Source: Archangium sp. (GTDB lineage: Bacteria > Myxococcota > Myxococcia > Myxococcales > Myxococcaceae). From it: DNA of 64,000 bases. Positions 45,848-53,802 of this stretch are shown in pieces; the first letter of the stretch is position 1; each line of letters begins with the position of its first letter. A program made the position numbers and the translations under genes. The notes beneath the pieces were generated by a model. It did no database searches. It was not told the DNA's origin and worked only from the letters and a program-made list of their open reading frames with translations. Where the stretch lies: the NCBI GenBank assembly GCA_030681645.1, contig JAUXRX010000021.1:97782-161781 (forward strand), read 5' to 3'.

Positions 45848-47260
45848 TCAGGGCATCGGTTCGAAGCCGATGATCCCCGCGTCGGTGAGGAAGCGGTTGG
45901 TGAAGGTGATGCCGGTGGAGATCTCCGGCGCGAGCAGCACCTCGATGCGTCGCACCCGCGACAGGTCGAACGTGGTGTTGCTCACCGACCACCCCTCGGC
46001 GGTGAGCGGTCGCAGCGGCACCCGCAGGGTCTGGGAGCCGAGCTTGAAGTGTTGGGCGGCGGTGGTGGGCGTGTAGCGCTGGAAGTCGGTGTCGCTGTCT
46101 CCACAGAGCTGGACGATCGCGTTCTCGAAGCGGCTGGTGGTGTCCCAGACGGCGCCCGAGTTCGCCACGGCCGACGAGGTGACAGGCAGCCTGAGCGCCT
46201 GCGCGAGCGAGAGATCCCACCAGGTGCCCGCGGGTGCTTCCGCGTACCAGAGGTGCAGCGCGCTGCCGGTGGCGATCCACGAGGGGTTGAGCCAGGCCAT
46301 CGCCTCGCTCCCCGCCTGGTTCTTCATGCAGCGCGCCGGCAACGGAGGCACGGGCGTCATCCCGGGGGCGTAGAACCTCAGCGCCCCGAACGAGACGCCC
46401 GCCGCCGTGAGGAGAGAGTCAGGCCCTCTGCAGCCCGGTCGATCATCCGCGGTGCCCGAGCAGTCGCTGTCGAGGCCGTCCGAGCAGACATCGACCGTGG
46501 CGCTCTGCCTGGCCACGCAGGTCGACTCGAACTGGCTGGTGCTCGCGGAGAAGACGCACTGCAGCCCGCCCGCTCGACACACGCCCTGCTGGCCGGTGTC
46601 GCAGTCGAAGGGCACGCCGCTGGTGCCCGGGTTCTCCACGTCGACGAAGAGCGGATCATCGAGCTCGCCGTTGCAGTTGTCGTCCACGTGGTTGCAGCGC
46701 TCGGGCGCGCCCGGGTAGACGGCCGGGTTCATCGGGGCGCAGTCACCCGCGCGGGCGGCGTAGTCCACCGGCTGGGCGCAGGCCTCGAGGCGGCAGCTCG
46801 CGCAGTCTTCTCCGAAGGTGTCGCGGTCGACGTCGCGGTACCAGGTCTGGCGGGCGAGGCCCTCGTCGATCTCCCCGTCGCAGTCGTCGTCCTGGGCGTT
46901 GCAGCGCTCGGAGGCGAGCGGGCCGATGGCTGGATCCGCGTCGTCGCAGTCGGCCGAGTCCTTCACCCACGGCTCCTTGACCGGGGCGCGGCAGAACACC
47001 CGGCCGGTGGCGAGGGCGCCGGCGCTGTCGCCGTCGTTGTCGCGGAAGTAGGTGGCGGGCATCGAGCCGAAGGGACACGTGCCCTCGAAGGGCAGGGTGG
47101 GGCACTTCGGCGTGCCATCGAGCTTGCAGCACACGCCATCGTCGCAGGTGAAGCCGTCGGCGCAGACGCCGCCGTCGGTGCAGGCCCAGGGGCCACCCAC
47201 GGGCCAGGCGGTGAAGCACCCGGTCTGCACGAGCAGCGCACCCAGCAGGAACGCTCTCAC
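45848..47260 (-). CDS. MopE-repeat lipoprotein, paralogue B
   Basis: A 470-residue lipoprotein. The GTG at 47260 overlaps the upstream stop (GTGA) and gives RAFLLGALLVQTGC, a lipobox. The head WACTDGGVCADGFTCDDGVCCK is followed by Asp-rich metal-binding motifs (RCNAQDDDCDGEIDEGL, RCNHVDDNCNGELDDPL, CSDGLDSDCSGTADD) and calcium-like DNDGDS loops. The last 190 residues form a beta-sandwich-like domain ending VRRIEVLLAPEISTGITFTN. The whole plan, including wording of head and tail, matches the gene just upstream (47257-48753), so the two are tandem paralogues. Confidence 0.86.
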   Translation of the reverse strand: MRAFLLGALLVQTGCFTAWPVGGPWACTDGGVCADGFTCDDGVCCKLDGTPKCPTLPFEGTCPFGSMPATYFRDNDGDSAGALATGRVFCRAPVKEPWVKDSADCDDADPAIGPLASERCNAQDDDCDGEIDEGLARQTWYRDVDRDTFGEDCASCRLEACAQPVDYAARAGDCAPMNPAVYPGAPERCNHVDDNCNGELDDPLFVDVENPGTSGVPFDCDTGQQGVCRAGGLQCVFSASTSQFESTCVARQSATVDVCSDGLDSDCSGTADDRPGCRGPDSLLTAAGVSFGALRFYAPGMTPVPPLPARCMKNQAGSEAMAWLNPSWIATGSALHLWYAEAPAGTWWDLSLAQALRLPVTSSAVANSGAVWDTTSRFENAIVQLCGDSDTDFQRYTPTTAAQHFKLGSQTLRVPLRPLTAEGWSVSNTTFDLSRVRRIEVLLAPEISTGITFTNRFLTDAGIIGFEPMP

Positions 47261-48753
47261 GGCAACCCCGTGGTGTTCTGGAAGGTGATGGTGAAGTCGG
47301 TCGAGTTGGTGAACACGAGCACCTCGATGCGCCGCACCTTCGAGGTGTCGAAGCCGGACCCGGTGCCCACCAGCCAGGTGCTGCTGCTGTTGTTGAGCGA
47401 GACAGTCTGGTCGAAGCTGGTGTCGTTGAGCTTGAGGGCCGAGGTGCCCGAGGTGAGCCGGTAGCGGATGAAGTCTGCGTCGGTCTCGCCGCAGAGGAAC
47501 ACCACGGGGATCAACGCGCCGCCGGTGCTCGGATCTCCCCAGATGCCGCCCGCCCCCGCGTACGGCGAAGCGGTGGCGGTGAACGAGATGCGCAGCTGGG
47601 CGTTGAGCTTGCTCAGGTCCCAGGTGGTGGTGCCCGGGGCCTCGGCGCTCCACACGTGGTAGTACTGGCTGCCCCCCGCGACGCTGCTCCACGTTCTTCC
47701 GTCCGCCGACACGGTCATCGCGGTCCCGGGGAGGTTGGCCTGGCAGCTGGTGTTGAGCATGGCCGTACCGGTCAGCCGCTGCGCCCGGTAGCGCGTGTTC
47801 GGAACGCGTGAGGGGCCGACGAGGTTTCGGGGGCCGCCGCACTCCGGCGCTTCATCGACGTCGCCCATGCAGTCGTGGTCGAGGCCGTCGCAGACCTCGG
47901 TGGAGCTGGAGCGCTCCGAGCGGCAGACGCGCTGCACCTGCATGCCCTGCACCTCGCATTGGAACGTGCCGGGCCGGCACACCCCGAAGGCCCCCTGCAC
48001 CGTGCAGGGAAAGCGGTTGGTGCCCGGGCCGTCGCTGTCGGCGAAGGTCGGCTCGCCGGTGTCGGGCGTGCCGTCGCAGTCGTCGTCGAGGTTGTTGCAC
48101 TGCTCGTTGGCGCCCGGGAACTTGGAAGGGTCGAGCGCCGCGCAGTCACCGCTCAGCGCGCTGTAGCCGGGCGGGGCCATGCACGCGGGCACCAGGGCCG
48201 CCGTGTCGCCGACGCCGTCACCGTCTTCGTCGCGGTAGAAGTTCTGCAGGTTGGGCAGGCCCTCGTCGATGACGCGATCGCAGTTGTCGTCCTTGCCGTT
48301 ACACAGCTCGGGTGCGCCGAAGAAGATGTCGCCGCGGGTGTCGTCGCAGTCGCGGCCGCTGAGCACGTAGACCGGCTTTCCGGGGAAGCGGTGCGGCGCC
48401 TTGCAGAAGACGCGGCTCACCTTCTCGTTGCCGTCGCCGTCGCCGTCGAGGTCCTGGAAGTAGACCTTCGGCTCGCCCTCGGCGCAGCGGCCTCCGGGCA
48501 GCGGCAGCGTGGGGCAGGCGGGTGTGCCGCCCGGCTTGCAGCACACCTCGTCGTCGCAGGTGTAGCCCTCGGGGCAGACCGAGCCTTCACCGCAGGCCCA
48601 CGGGCCGCCTTCGTCCCAGCCCTTGAGGCACCCGGCGCTGGAGAGCAGCACCAGCATGGCCAGACCGTTCACCCCGAGCGGAGTCGAGGGGCCACGGGGA
48701 TCGGACGTCCCTCGACTTCGCTCGGGATGAACGGTGGGGTCGGGGCGTCGCAT
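47257..48753 (-). CDS. MopE-repeat lipoprotein, paralogue A, with a repeat doublet in its signal-peptide region
   Basis: The frame opens with ATG at 48753, and only about 33 residues later reaches the hydrophobic segment LAMLVLLSSAGC (lipobox). The residues between (VHPERSRG...STPLGVNG) are exactly the translation of the inverted repeat doublet at 48665-48734. Either the gene now starts at the late ATG (48657) with a signal peptide of minimal length, or the n-region has been stretched by an in-frame repeat insertion. The mature protein has the WACGEGSVCPEGYTCDDEVCCK head, three CNGKDDNCDR/CNNLDDDCDG/CDGLDHDCMG motifs and a beta-rich tail, as in its paralogue downstream. Confidence 0.85.
   Translation of the reverse strand: MRRPDPTVHPERSRGTSDPRGPSTPLGVNGLAMLVLLSSAGCLKGWDEGGPWACGEGSVCPEGYTCDDEVCCKPGGTPACPTLPLPGGRCAEGEPKVYFQDLDGDGDGNEKVSRVFCKAPHRFPGKPVYVLSGRDCDDTRGDIFFGAPELCNGKDDNCDRVIDEGLPNLQNFYRDEDGDGVGDTAALVPACMAPPGYSALSGDCAALDPSKFPGANEQCNNLDDDCDGTPDTGEPTFADSDGPGTNRFPCTVQGAFGVCRPGTFQCEVQGMQVQRVCRSERSSSTEVCDGLDHDCMGDVDEAPECGGPRNLVGPSRVPNTRYRAQRLTGTAMLNTSCQANLPGTAMTVSADGRTWSSVAGGSQYYHVWSAEAPGTTTWDLSKLNAQLRISFTATASPYAGAGGIWGDPSTGGALIPVVFLCGETDADFIRYRLTSGTSALKLNDTSFDQTVSLNNSSSTWLVGTGSGFDTSKVRRIEVLVFTNSTDFTITFQNTTGLP
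48665..48734. repeat. Inverted doublet of the REP-like repeat in the 5' end of a lipoprotein gene
   Basis: A forward copy at 48665-48691 and an inverted copy at 48709-48734 are separated by 17 bases. The copies are near-complementary, so the mRNA could fold a long hairpin over or just after the start codon of the gene at 48753. Confidence 0.82.
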
Positions 48754-48757
48754 CGCG

Positions 48758-49717
48758 TCAGTCCGTGAGCGCGTCGATGATGAACAGCGCGACGCCGGTG
48801 GCCGCGAGCCCGCCGCCCACGCCGAGCATCACGTTGCCGGTGGTGGCGTAGGCCTCTGACTGCGCTTGCCTCGCCTGCACCTCGTCGAGCGTGGCGCAGT
48901 CGCGCTTGTCGCCCTGGCACGACGCCAGGCCCGCGGCGGTTCCGCGCCCCAGCGAGCCGGCGACGAGCCCGCCCGCGATGGCCGCGGCGCCCGCGACGAA
49001 CACCCCGTAGCTCACCCCGCGCAGCGTGCTGGTGCCCTTCGGCGCGCGGCCCGTCACCGCCTCCGCGGGGGAGAGCGCCTCGACCTTCACCCGCGCGCCT
49101 TCGTCGACCTGCACCCGCTGCAGCACCGCGTGACCCTCGGAGAACACCACGTCGACCTGGTGCACGCCGGCCGGCACCGCGAGCACGTCGCCCGCCTTTC
49201 CGTTGGCGAGGCGGCCGTCGACCTTCACCACCGTGCCCGGCTCGACCTGCAGCCGCAGCCCGCCGAAGCCCTTGCGCGCCCACGCGGGGAGCAGCGCCTC
49301 GAGCGCCGGCTTCACCGCGGTCTCGAAGCCCTCGATGGAGCCTTCGCCCTTCTTGAGGCCGAGCCGCTCGCCGTCGACCCAGAGCTGCACCTCGACGGCG
49401 ACGCGGTCGCCTTTGCCGTCCAGGGCGCGCAGGTCGAGCAGCACCACCCCCGCGGCGGACAACGAGTTGGCCAGGTCGCGCGCGCAGTCTTCGGTGCACT
49501 TCTTCGGCGAGCCCTTCTTGAAGGCCGGGCCTTCACCGACGGTGAGGCTCGAGACCTGCTTGAGGGCGGTCTCGGTGGCGCGCTGGGCACGCTTGAGCGC
49601 GGCGTCAGACACCCCGTTCGCGTCGAGGATGGCGCTGACGAGCGCCTGCGCGTGCGCGGCGGCCGGGAGCAGGCAGAGGAGCGCGAGAAGGCGGAACACG
49701 AAGACGAGGTCTACCAT
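48758..49717 (-). CDS. Exported PEGA-domain-like membrane protein
   Basis: A 319-residue protein with a signal peptide (VFVFRLLALLCLLPAAAHAQ). Residues about 25-140 resemble the periplasmic nucleotide-free alpha/beta domain seen in front of PEGA domains in myxobacteria. LRLQVEPGTVVKVDGRLANG and VLAVPAGVHQVDVVFSEGHA form the PEGA-like beta repeat. Two hydrophobic helices near the C terminus (YGVFVAGAAAIAGGLVAGS and GNVMLGVGGGLAATGVALFII) anchor it. It is the first gene of a three-gene unit with the two MopE-repeat lipoproteins, four bases upstream of the next start codon, and could hold them at the envelope. Confidence 0.82.
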   Translation of the reverse strand: MVDLVFVFRLLALLCLLPAAAHAQALVSAILDANGVSDAALKRAQRATETALKQVSSLTVGEGPAFKKGSPKKCTEDCARDLANSLSAAGVVLLDLRALDGKGDRVAVEVQLWVDGERLGLKKGEGSIEGFETAVKPALEALLPAWARKGFGGLRLQVEPGTVVKVDGRLANGKAGDVLAVPAGVHQVDVVFSEGHAVLQRVQVDEGARVKVEALSPAEAVTGRAPKGTSTLRGVSYGVFVAGAAAIAGGLVAGSLGRGTAAGLASCQGDKRDCATLDEVQARQAQSEAYATTGNVMLGVGGGLAATGVALFIIDALTD

Positions 49718-49737
49718 GGGAGCGCGGAGAGGACGCG

Positions 49738-49762
49738 CCTCGACTCCGCTCGGCGTGAACGG
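49738..49762. repeat. REP-like repeat copy with a degenerate partner
   Basis: CCTCGACTCCGCTCGGCGTG and following bases, just upstream of the PEGA-protein start. A shortened relative (CCCGCTCGGAATGGACGG) follows at about 49772-49789. Confidence 0.65.
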
Positions 49763-49859
49763 AAGTCCGGGCCCGCTCGGAATGGACGGGTGATGGGCCC
49801 CATCAACCCTCCTGCGAAGCGCGGCAATCCCGGTCAACGCGCAGCGGTACAACCGGCCC

Positions 49860-50645
49860 ATGAGCGACTTCGCGAGCCGAACGTTGCGGGTGGTGAACAA
49901 GCAGGTCAATCGCCTGGGCCTGGCGATGAACATGGGCATCGACGCCGACGGCATGGCCTTCGCGCTCGAGCGCGGGGTGAACTACTTCTTCTGGCCGCGC
50001 TTCCGCACCGCGCACGTGCTGCCGCCGCTGAAGGCGGCGCTTCAACGCGACCGCGAGCGCTACGTCGTCGCGACGGGGCCGACCTTCGGCTACTTCGGGC
50101 GCAGCGTGCGCAAGGGCTGCGAGGCGGCGCTGCAGGCGCTGGGCAGCGACTACCTCGACGTGTTCCAGCTCTACTGGCTCGGCAAGACCTCCGCGTGGAG
50201 CGAAGGCGTGGTGAACGAGCTCGTGAAGCTCAAGGCCGAGGGAAAGATTCGCGCCATCGGCGTGTCGATTCACGATCGGCCCCGGGCCGGGCGCCTCGCG
50301 CTCGACTCGGTCATCGACGTCTTCATGCTCCGCTACAACGCGGCGCACCCGGGCGCCGAGCGCGACGTCTTCCCGCACCTCGCGAAGCGGCAGCCGAACG
50401 TGGTGGCGTACACCGCGACGGCGTGGCGACGGCTGCTCAAGAAGCCTCGTGCCTGGGACGGCGCGCCGATGACCGCGGGCGACTGTTACCGCTTCTGCCT
50501 CTCGAGCCCACACGTCGACGTCGTGCTCACGGGCGCGGCGAACAGGCGCGAGCTCGAGGACAACCTCGCCGCCGTCGCGAAGGGCCCGCTGACCCCTGAA
50601 GAGGACGCGTGGATGCGCCGCTTCGGCCAGCTCGTCCACGGTTGA
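49860..50645 (+). CDS. Aldo/keto reductase-fold protein without the catalytic tetrad
   Basis: A 261-residue (beta/alpha)8 protein whose order of motifs is that of aldo/keto reductases: GVNYFFWPRF (strand 2), RERYVVATGPTF (strand 3), LGSDYLDVFQLYW (strand 4), KLKAEGKIRAIGVSIH (strand 5) and the C-terminal cofactor segment VDVVLTGAANRRELEDNL. The tetrad Asp-Tyr-Lys-His is missing. The Asp position is Phe44, the Lys position Gly73 and the His position Tyr105, and no Tyr stands where the general acid should be. Proton transfer of the normal AKR reaction is therefore unlikely. It may bind NADPH in another role or catalyse different chemistry. Start ATG 49860. Confidence 0.85.
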   Translation: MSDFASRTLRVVNKQVNRLGLAMNMGIDADGMAFALERGVNYFFWPRFRTAHVLPPLKAALQRDRERYVVATGPTFGYFGRSVRKGCEAALQALGSDYLDVFQLYWLGKTSAWSEGVVNELVKLKAEGKIRAIGVSIHDRPRAGRLALDSVIDVFMLRYNAAHPGAERDVFPHLAKRQPNVVAYTATAWRRLLKKPRAWDGAPMTAGDCYRFCLSSPHVDVVLTGAANRRELEDNLAAVAKGPLTPEEDAWMRRFGQLVHG

Positions 50646-50753
50646 CCTCTCAGGGCCGAAGGCCGCCGACTCGCACGGTCCTGGTGCCGGCTGCAGCAGG
50701 CCCTGGCCTCACGACTCGAAAAGGCGGGGCGCGGCGACTCGGGCTCAGAGGGC

Positions 50754-51503
50754 ATGGACTTCCCCCGCAGCATCAGGGACAAGGCGCCCGTGACGCCGAC
50801 GCCCCCCCGCACCTCGAGTCACGAGCATCACGACCTCTTCAAGTCGTTGGGCCTGAACGTCGAGCTCCACCCGGAAGCGAGCGCCGAGCTCCCCGCGGTC
50901 GTCACCCAGCTCATCGCCTGGTATTCCGACGAGGCGCGCGCCGCGGAAGCGAAGGTCTTCTCTCTCACCGGGCACCAGAAGCCGCCGCGCGAGGTGCTCA
51001 CGAAGTGGGTGGGGCGGGCGCTGCCTCCCGACGCGGAAGGCGACGCGTTGATCACCTACGCCGCCGACGCGCTGTACATCGCAGGAGACCACGGCGCTTC
51101 GGCCTCCTCGCCGCAGCTGCTGGGGGTCGAGGCGGGTGACGCCGCGCTCTACCTGCTGCGCTCACACGGCCAACGCAAACAGGTGCGCGGAGACGGTTGG
51201 CTCCCGGCGACCCTGTACTCGCCCGACACCGAGGCGGCGCTGGGCGGCATCTTCCGCTTCGAGGGCTGCACGCGGGCGTTCTCCGAGCACGCCTCGGGCT
51301 GCGAAGACTGTCTCTCCGCCCTCGAGGCGTGGGACTTCGAGCACGGCCTGCCCGAGGGCTTCGAGAAGTTCCGGCGCGTACCGGTGCGCGCGGCGCGGCG
51401 TGCGCCGGTGGACGAAGGCGAGCCGGAAGAAGGCGTCGCCATCTTCATTCCCCGCCCGCCCGAGCAGCCGGACAAACCGAAGGCGTGGTGGAAGTTCTGG
51501 TGA
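50754..51503 (+). CDS. Cytoplasmic protein of unknown function
   Basis: A 249-residue soluble protein with no signal peptide. The N-terminal half is helical (LPAVVTQLIAWYSDEARAAEAKVF). In the middle GCTRAFSEHASGCEDCLSAL offers C-x12-C-x2-C, a possible metal site. The C-terminal region is acidic, then Pro/Lys-rich, ending KPKAWWKFW. The family is not recognised. The gene follows the AKR-like gene by 108 bases. Confidence 0.65.
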   Translation: MDFPRSIRDKAPVTPTPPRTSSHEHHDLFKSLGLNVELHPEASAELPAVVTQLIAWYSDEARAAEAKVFSLTGHQKPPREVLTKWVGRALPPDAEGDALITYAADALYIAGDHGASASSPQLLGVEAGDAALYLLRSHGQRKQVRGDGWLPATLYSPDTEAALGGIFRFEGCTRAFSEHASGCEDCLSALEAWDFEHGLPEGFEKFRRVPVRAARRAPVDEGEPEEGVAIFIPRPPEQPDKPKAWWKFW

Positions 51504-51555
51504 GTAACGGCGCCTGAGTCACCTTCGCGCCCACTCTGGGCGATACTCCCGGGCC

Positions 51556-51990
51556 ATGCGCCTCCTCACCGTCGCCATCGCCCTCGTCGTGGTCACCGCC
51601 GTCCAGGCTGCCGAGCCCCTCTCGACCGAGGATCTCGCCAGGGTCAACCGCGAGATGAAGGCGGCGGCCGACGCGGTGAGCAAGAAGTACGGCGACGAGA
51701 AGAAGCTCTCGCCCGCCGAGCGCCGGGCGATGGCGAACGAGCAGATGGCGGCGCAGAAATCGGTGCTCGACCGCAACAACCTCGACGCGAAGGAAGTGGC
51801 GCGAGCCACCGCGAAGAACGGCAAGGCCGTCGAGGCCGCGGTGAAGGCGCTCGACGCGAAGGAAGCGGAGGCCGCGAAGAAGACGCCGGCCGCGCCCGCG
51901 AGCGCGCCCGCCGCGGGTGCCACGGACGCCGACGCCAACGAAGCGGCCGCGATGGATCAGGCCAGGGGCCTGGGGGCGGGAAAGAAGTAG
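51556..51990 (+). CDS. Small exported Ala/Lys-rich protein
   Basis: A 144-residue protein with a clear signal peptide (LLTVAIALVVVTAVQAAEP). The mature region is helical and highly charged (VNREMKAAADAVSKKYGDEK, KAVEAAVKALDAKEAEAAKK) and ends in an Ala/Pro/Asp-rich tail. It is probably periplasmic; function unknown. It is convergent with the O-antigen-ligase-like gene. Confidence 0.75.
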   Translation: MRLLTVAIALVVVTAVQAAEPLSTEDLARVNREMKAAADAVSKKYGDEKKLSPAERRAMANEQMAAQKSVLDRNNLDAKEVARATAKNGKAVEAAVKALDAKEAEAAKKTPAAPASAPAAGATDADANEAAAMDQARGLGAGKK

Positions 51991-52017
51991 GTTTTCAGCC
52001 CGCGCTGAACAGACGGC

Positions 52018-53802
52018 TCAGCGGTGCAGCAGGCGCGGCGCCCCGCATGCATCGCCCGGAAGCGCGAACACCTCGGGACCCCGGGCGATCTGCTCGGCCA
52101 GTTGCGGGTCACCGGTCTGTGACAACAACTGCGTGAGCAGGGTGCGCGCGAGCCCGACGCCTTCGGGCCAGTCGCGCCAGTCCGCAGCGAGTGAGGTCTC
52201 GAGCGCCGCGCGCGCCTCCACGACGCGGTGGGTCTGCAAGCGCAGGCGCGCGAGCGCCAGCCAGGCGGGACCATCGCTCGGGTAGAGCGTGACGAGCGAG
52301 GTGAGCGTGCCTTCGGCGAGCTCGAGCTCTCGCAGGCGCAGGCTCGCCTCCGCGGCGTCGAGCGCGATGCGCCCGTCGAGGGGCGCGAGCCTGCGGGCGC
52401 GCTCGAAGGCGGCGCGGGACCCGAGCGCGTCACCCTGCTTCGAGGCCACCCGGCCCACGTTGGCCCCGAACACGGCGAGCGGGGTGAGGGTTCGCGCGCG
52501 CTCGTAGGCGACCCCTGCCTCGGCCAGTCGTCCGTCGCGCTCGAGCGCCTCGCCGCGCAGCGCGGGCCACTGCGCGTTCCAGGGCTCCAGCCGCTGCGCG
52601 AAGGTCTGCAGCGGCGCGACGCGCGCGGCGACCGAGGCGCCCATCATCAGCAAGGTCACCGCGGCCACGCCGAGCAGGGGAATCGGCAGCCACGAGGGCA
52701 GCCTCACCCGCGGTCCACGAAGCGATTGCGCCAGCGCGCACCCGCCCAGCGCCGCGACCGCCACGCCCGAGAACGTCACCATCGACGCCGCCGCGAGCGC
52801 GATGACCACGGCCCCTTCCGCCCGCGGCGGACTCGCGCGCCAGGAACGAAGGACGATCCCCCCTACCGCGAGGAGCATGACCAACCCCACCACCCCCTGC
52901 GTCGCCAACACCTGGGCAATGAGCGAGTGCGCATGCCCCGCGGTGCCACCCCACTCGTAGCGCCACGCCTCGGGATGCCGCAGCTGCTGATCCACCAGCG
53001 CGAACGCGTCGAAGCCCCACCCGAACCACGGATGCTCGCGAAAGCCAGCCCACGACGTGCCCCACAGGTGCACGCGAGTCGGAGCGACGAAGAAGTGCGT
53101 CACCCGCTCGAGCACCGCAGGCCCCCGCGCCACCAGCACGAGCACCGCCACACCCGCGGCGACGAACGCGAGCGCCCGCCCGCTCACCTGAACGTCGCGA
53201 CGCCGCTGCCACCACCACGCCAACAACCCCACCGCGAGCGCCAGCCACCCCGCGCGTGAGAGCGTGACGCCGCAGGTGACGCCCGCGAGCAGCGCCGTGA
53301 GCGCCATCGGCATCGACTTCCGGGTGAACGCGTCGTCGACCGCGAGCACGCAGACCAGCGCCATCCACATGCCGAGCTGCGTGGGGTGACCGAGCGTGGA
53401 GAACGGCCGTACGCCGCCACACCAGCGCGCAGCGTCGCTCCAGCTCACGGGGTCGAGGCCCAGCCCCTGCGCGAGCGCCCAGAGCGCGACGGGCCAGGTC
53501 GTCCACAGCACCGGCCGCCACGAGAGGCCGTCCGACACCAGCCCGAACGCGGCGACGGCCAGCAGGGCGATCAACCCCGGCGTTGAGAACGCGGGCGACT
53601 GCGAGGTGACGGTGGTGAGCACCGCCGCGCCCACGACGAGCCCCAGCGCCAGCACCAGCGCGCGAGGCGCGTCACACGCCCCGTACGAGAGCACGAGCGC
53701 GCCCACCACCAGCACGAGCTGATGGGGCAGCTCGAAGTTGTCAGCGGCGAACGGAAAGACGGTCAACGCCGCGAGGGCGAGCCATCCACCTGCGTGCCTC
53801 AC
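52018..53802 (-). CDS. O-antigen ligase/Wzy-like polytopic membrane protein with C-terminal TPR region
   Basis: A 594-residue protein. The first 420 residues have about ten transmembrane helices and a large periplasmic loop with FREHPWFGWGFDAF and AGHAHSLIAQVLATQGVVGL, the signature of O-antigen ligases and polymerases (Wzy_C family: HPW.GwG, HxHN/S). The last 170 residues are TPR-like helix pairs (GRLAEAGVAYERARTLTPLAVFG, GDALGSRAAFERARRLAPLDG). It probably polymerises or ligates a surface or capsular glycan, or glycosylates pilin; no glycan genes are nearby to decide. The GTG at 53802 overlaps the stop of the upstream Ig-like lipoprotein (GTGA). Confidence 0.86.
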   Translation of the reverse strand: MRHAGGWLALAALTVFPFAADNFELPHQLVLVVGALVLSYGACDAPRALVLALGLVVGAAVLTTVTSQSPAFSTPGLIALLAVAAFGLVSDGLSWRPVLWTTWPVALWALAQGLGLDPVSWSDAARWCGGVRPFSTLGHPTQLGMWMALVCVLAVDDAFTRKSMPMALTALLAGVTCGVTLSRAGWLALAVGLLAWWWQRRRDVQVSGRALAFVAAGVAVLVLVARGPAVLERVTHFFVAPTRVHLWGTSWAGFREHPWFGWGFDAFALVDQQLRHPEAWRYEWGGTAGHAHSLIAQVLATQGVVGLVMLLAVGGIVLRSWRASPPRAEGAVVIALAAASMVTFSGVAVAALGGCALAQSLRGPRVRLPSWLPIPLLGVAAVTLLMMGASVAARVAPLQTFAQRLEPWNAQWPALRGEALERDGRLAEAGVAYERARTLTPLAVFGANVGRVASKQGDALGSRAAFERARRLAPLDGRIALDAAEASLRLRELELAEGTLTSLVTLYPSDGPAWLALARLRLQTHRVVEARAALETSLAADWRDWPEGVGLARTLLTQLLSQTGDPQLAEQIARGPEVFALPGDACGAPRLLHR

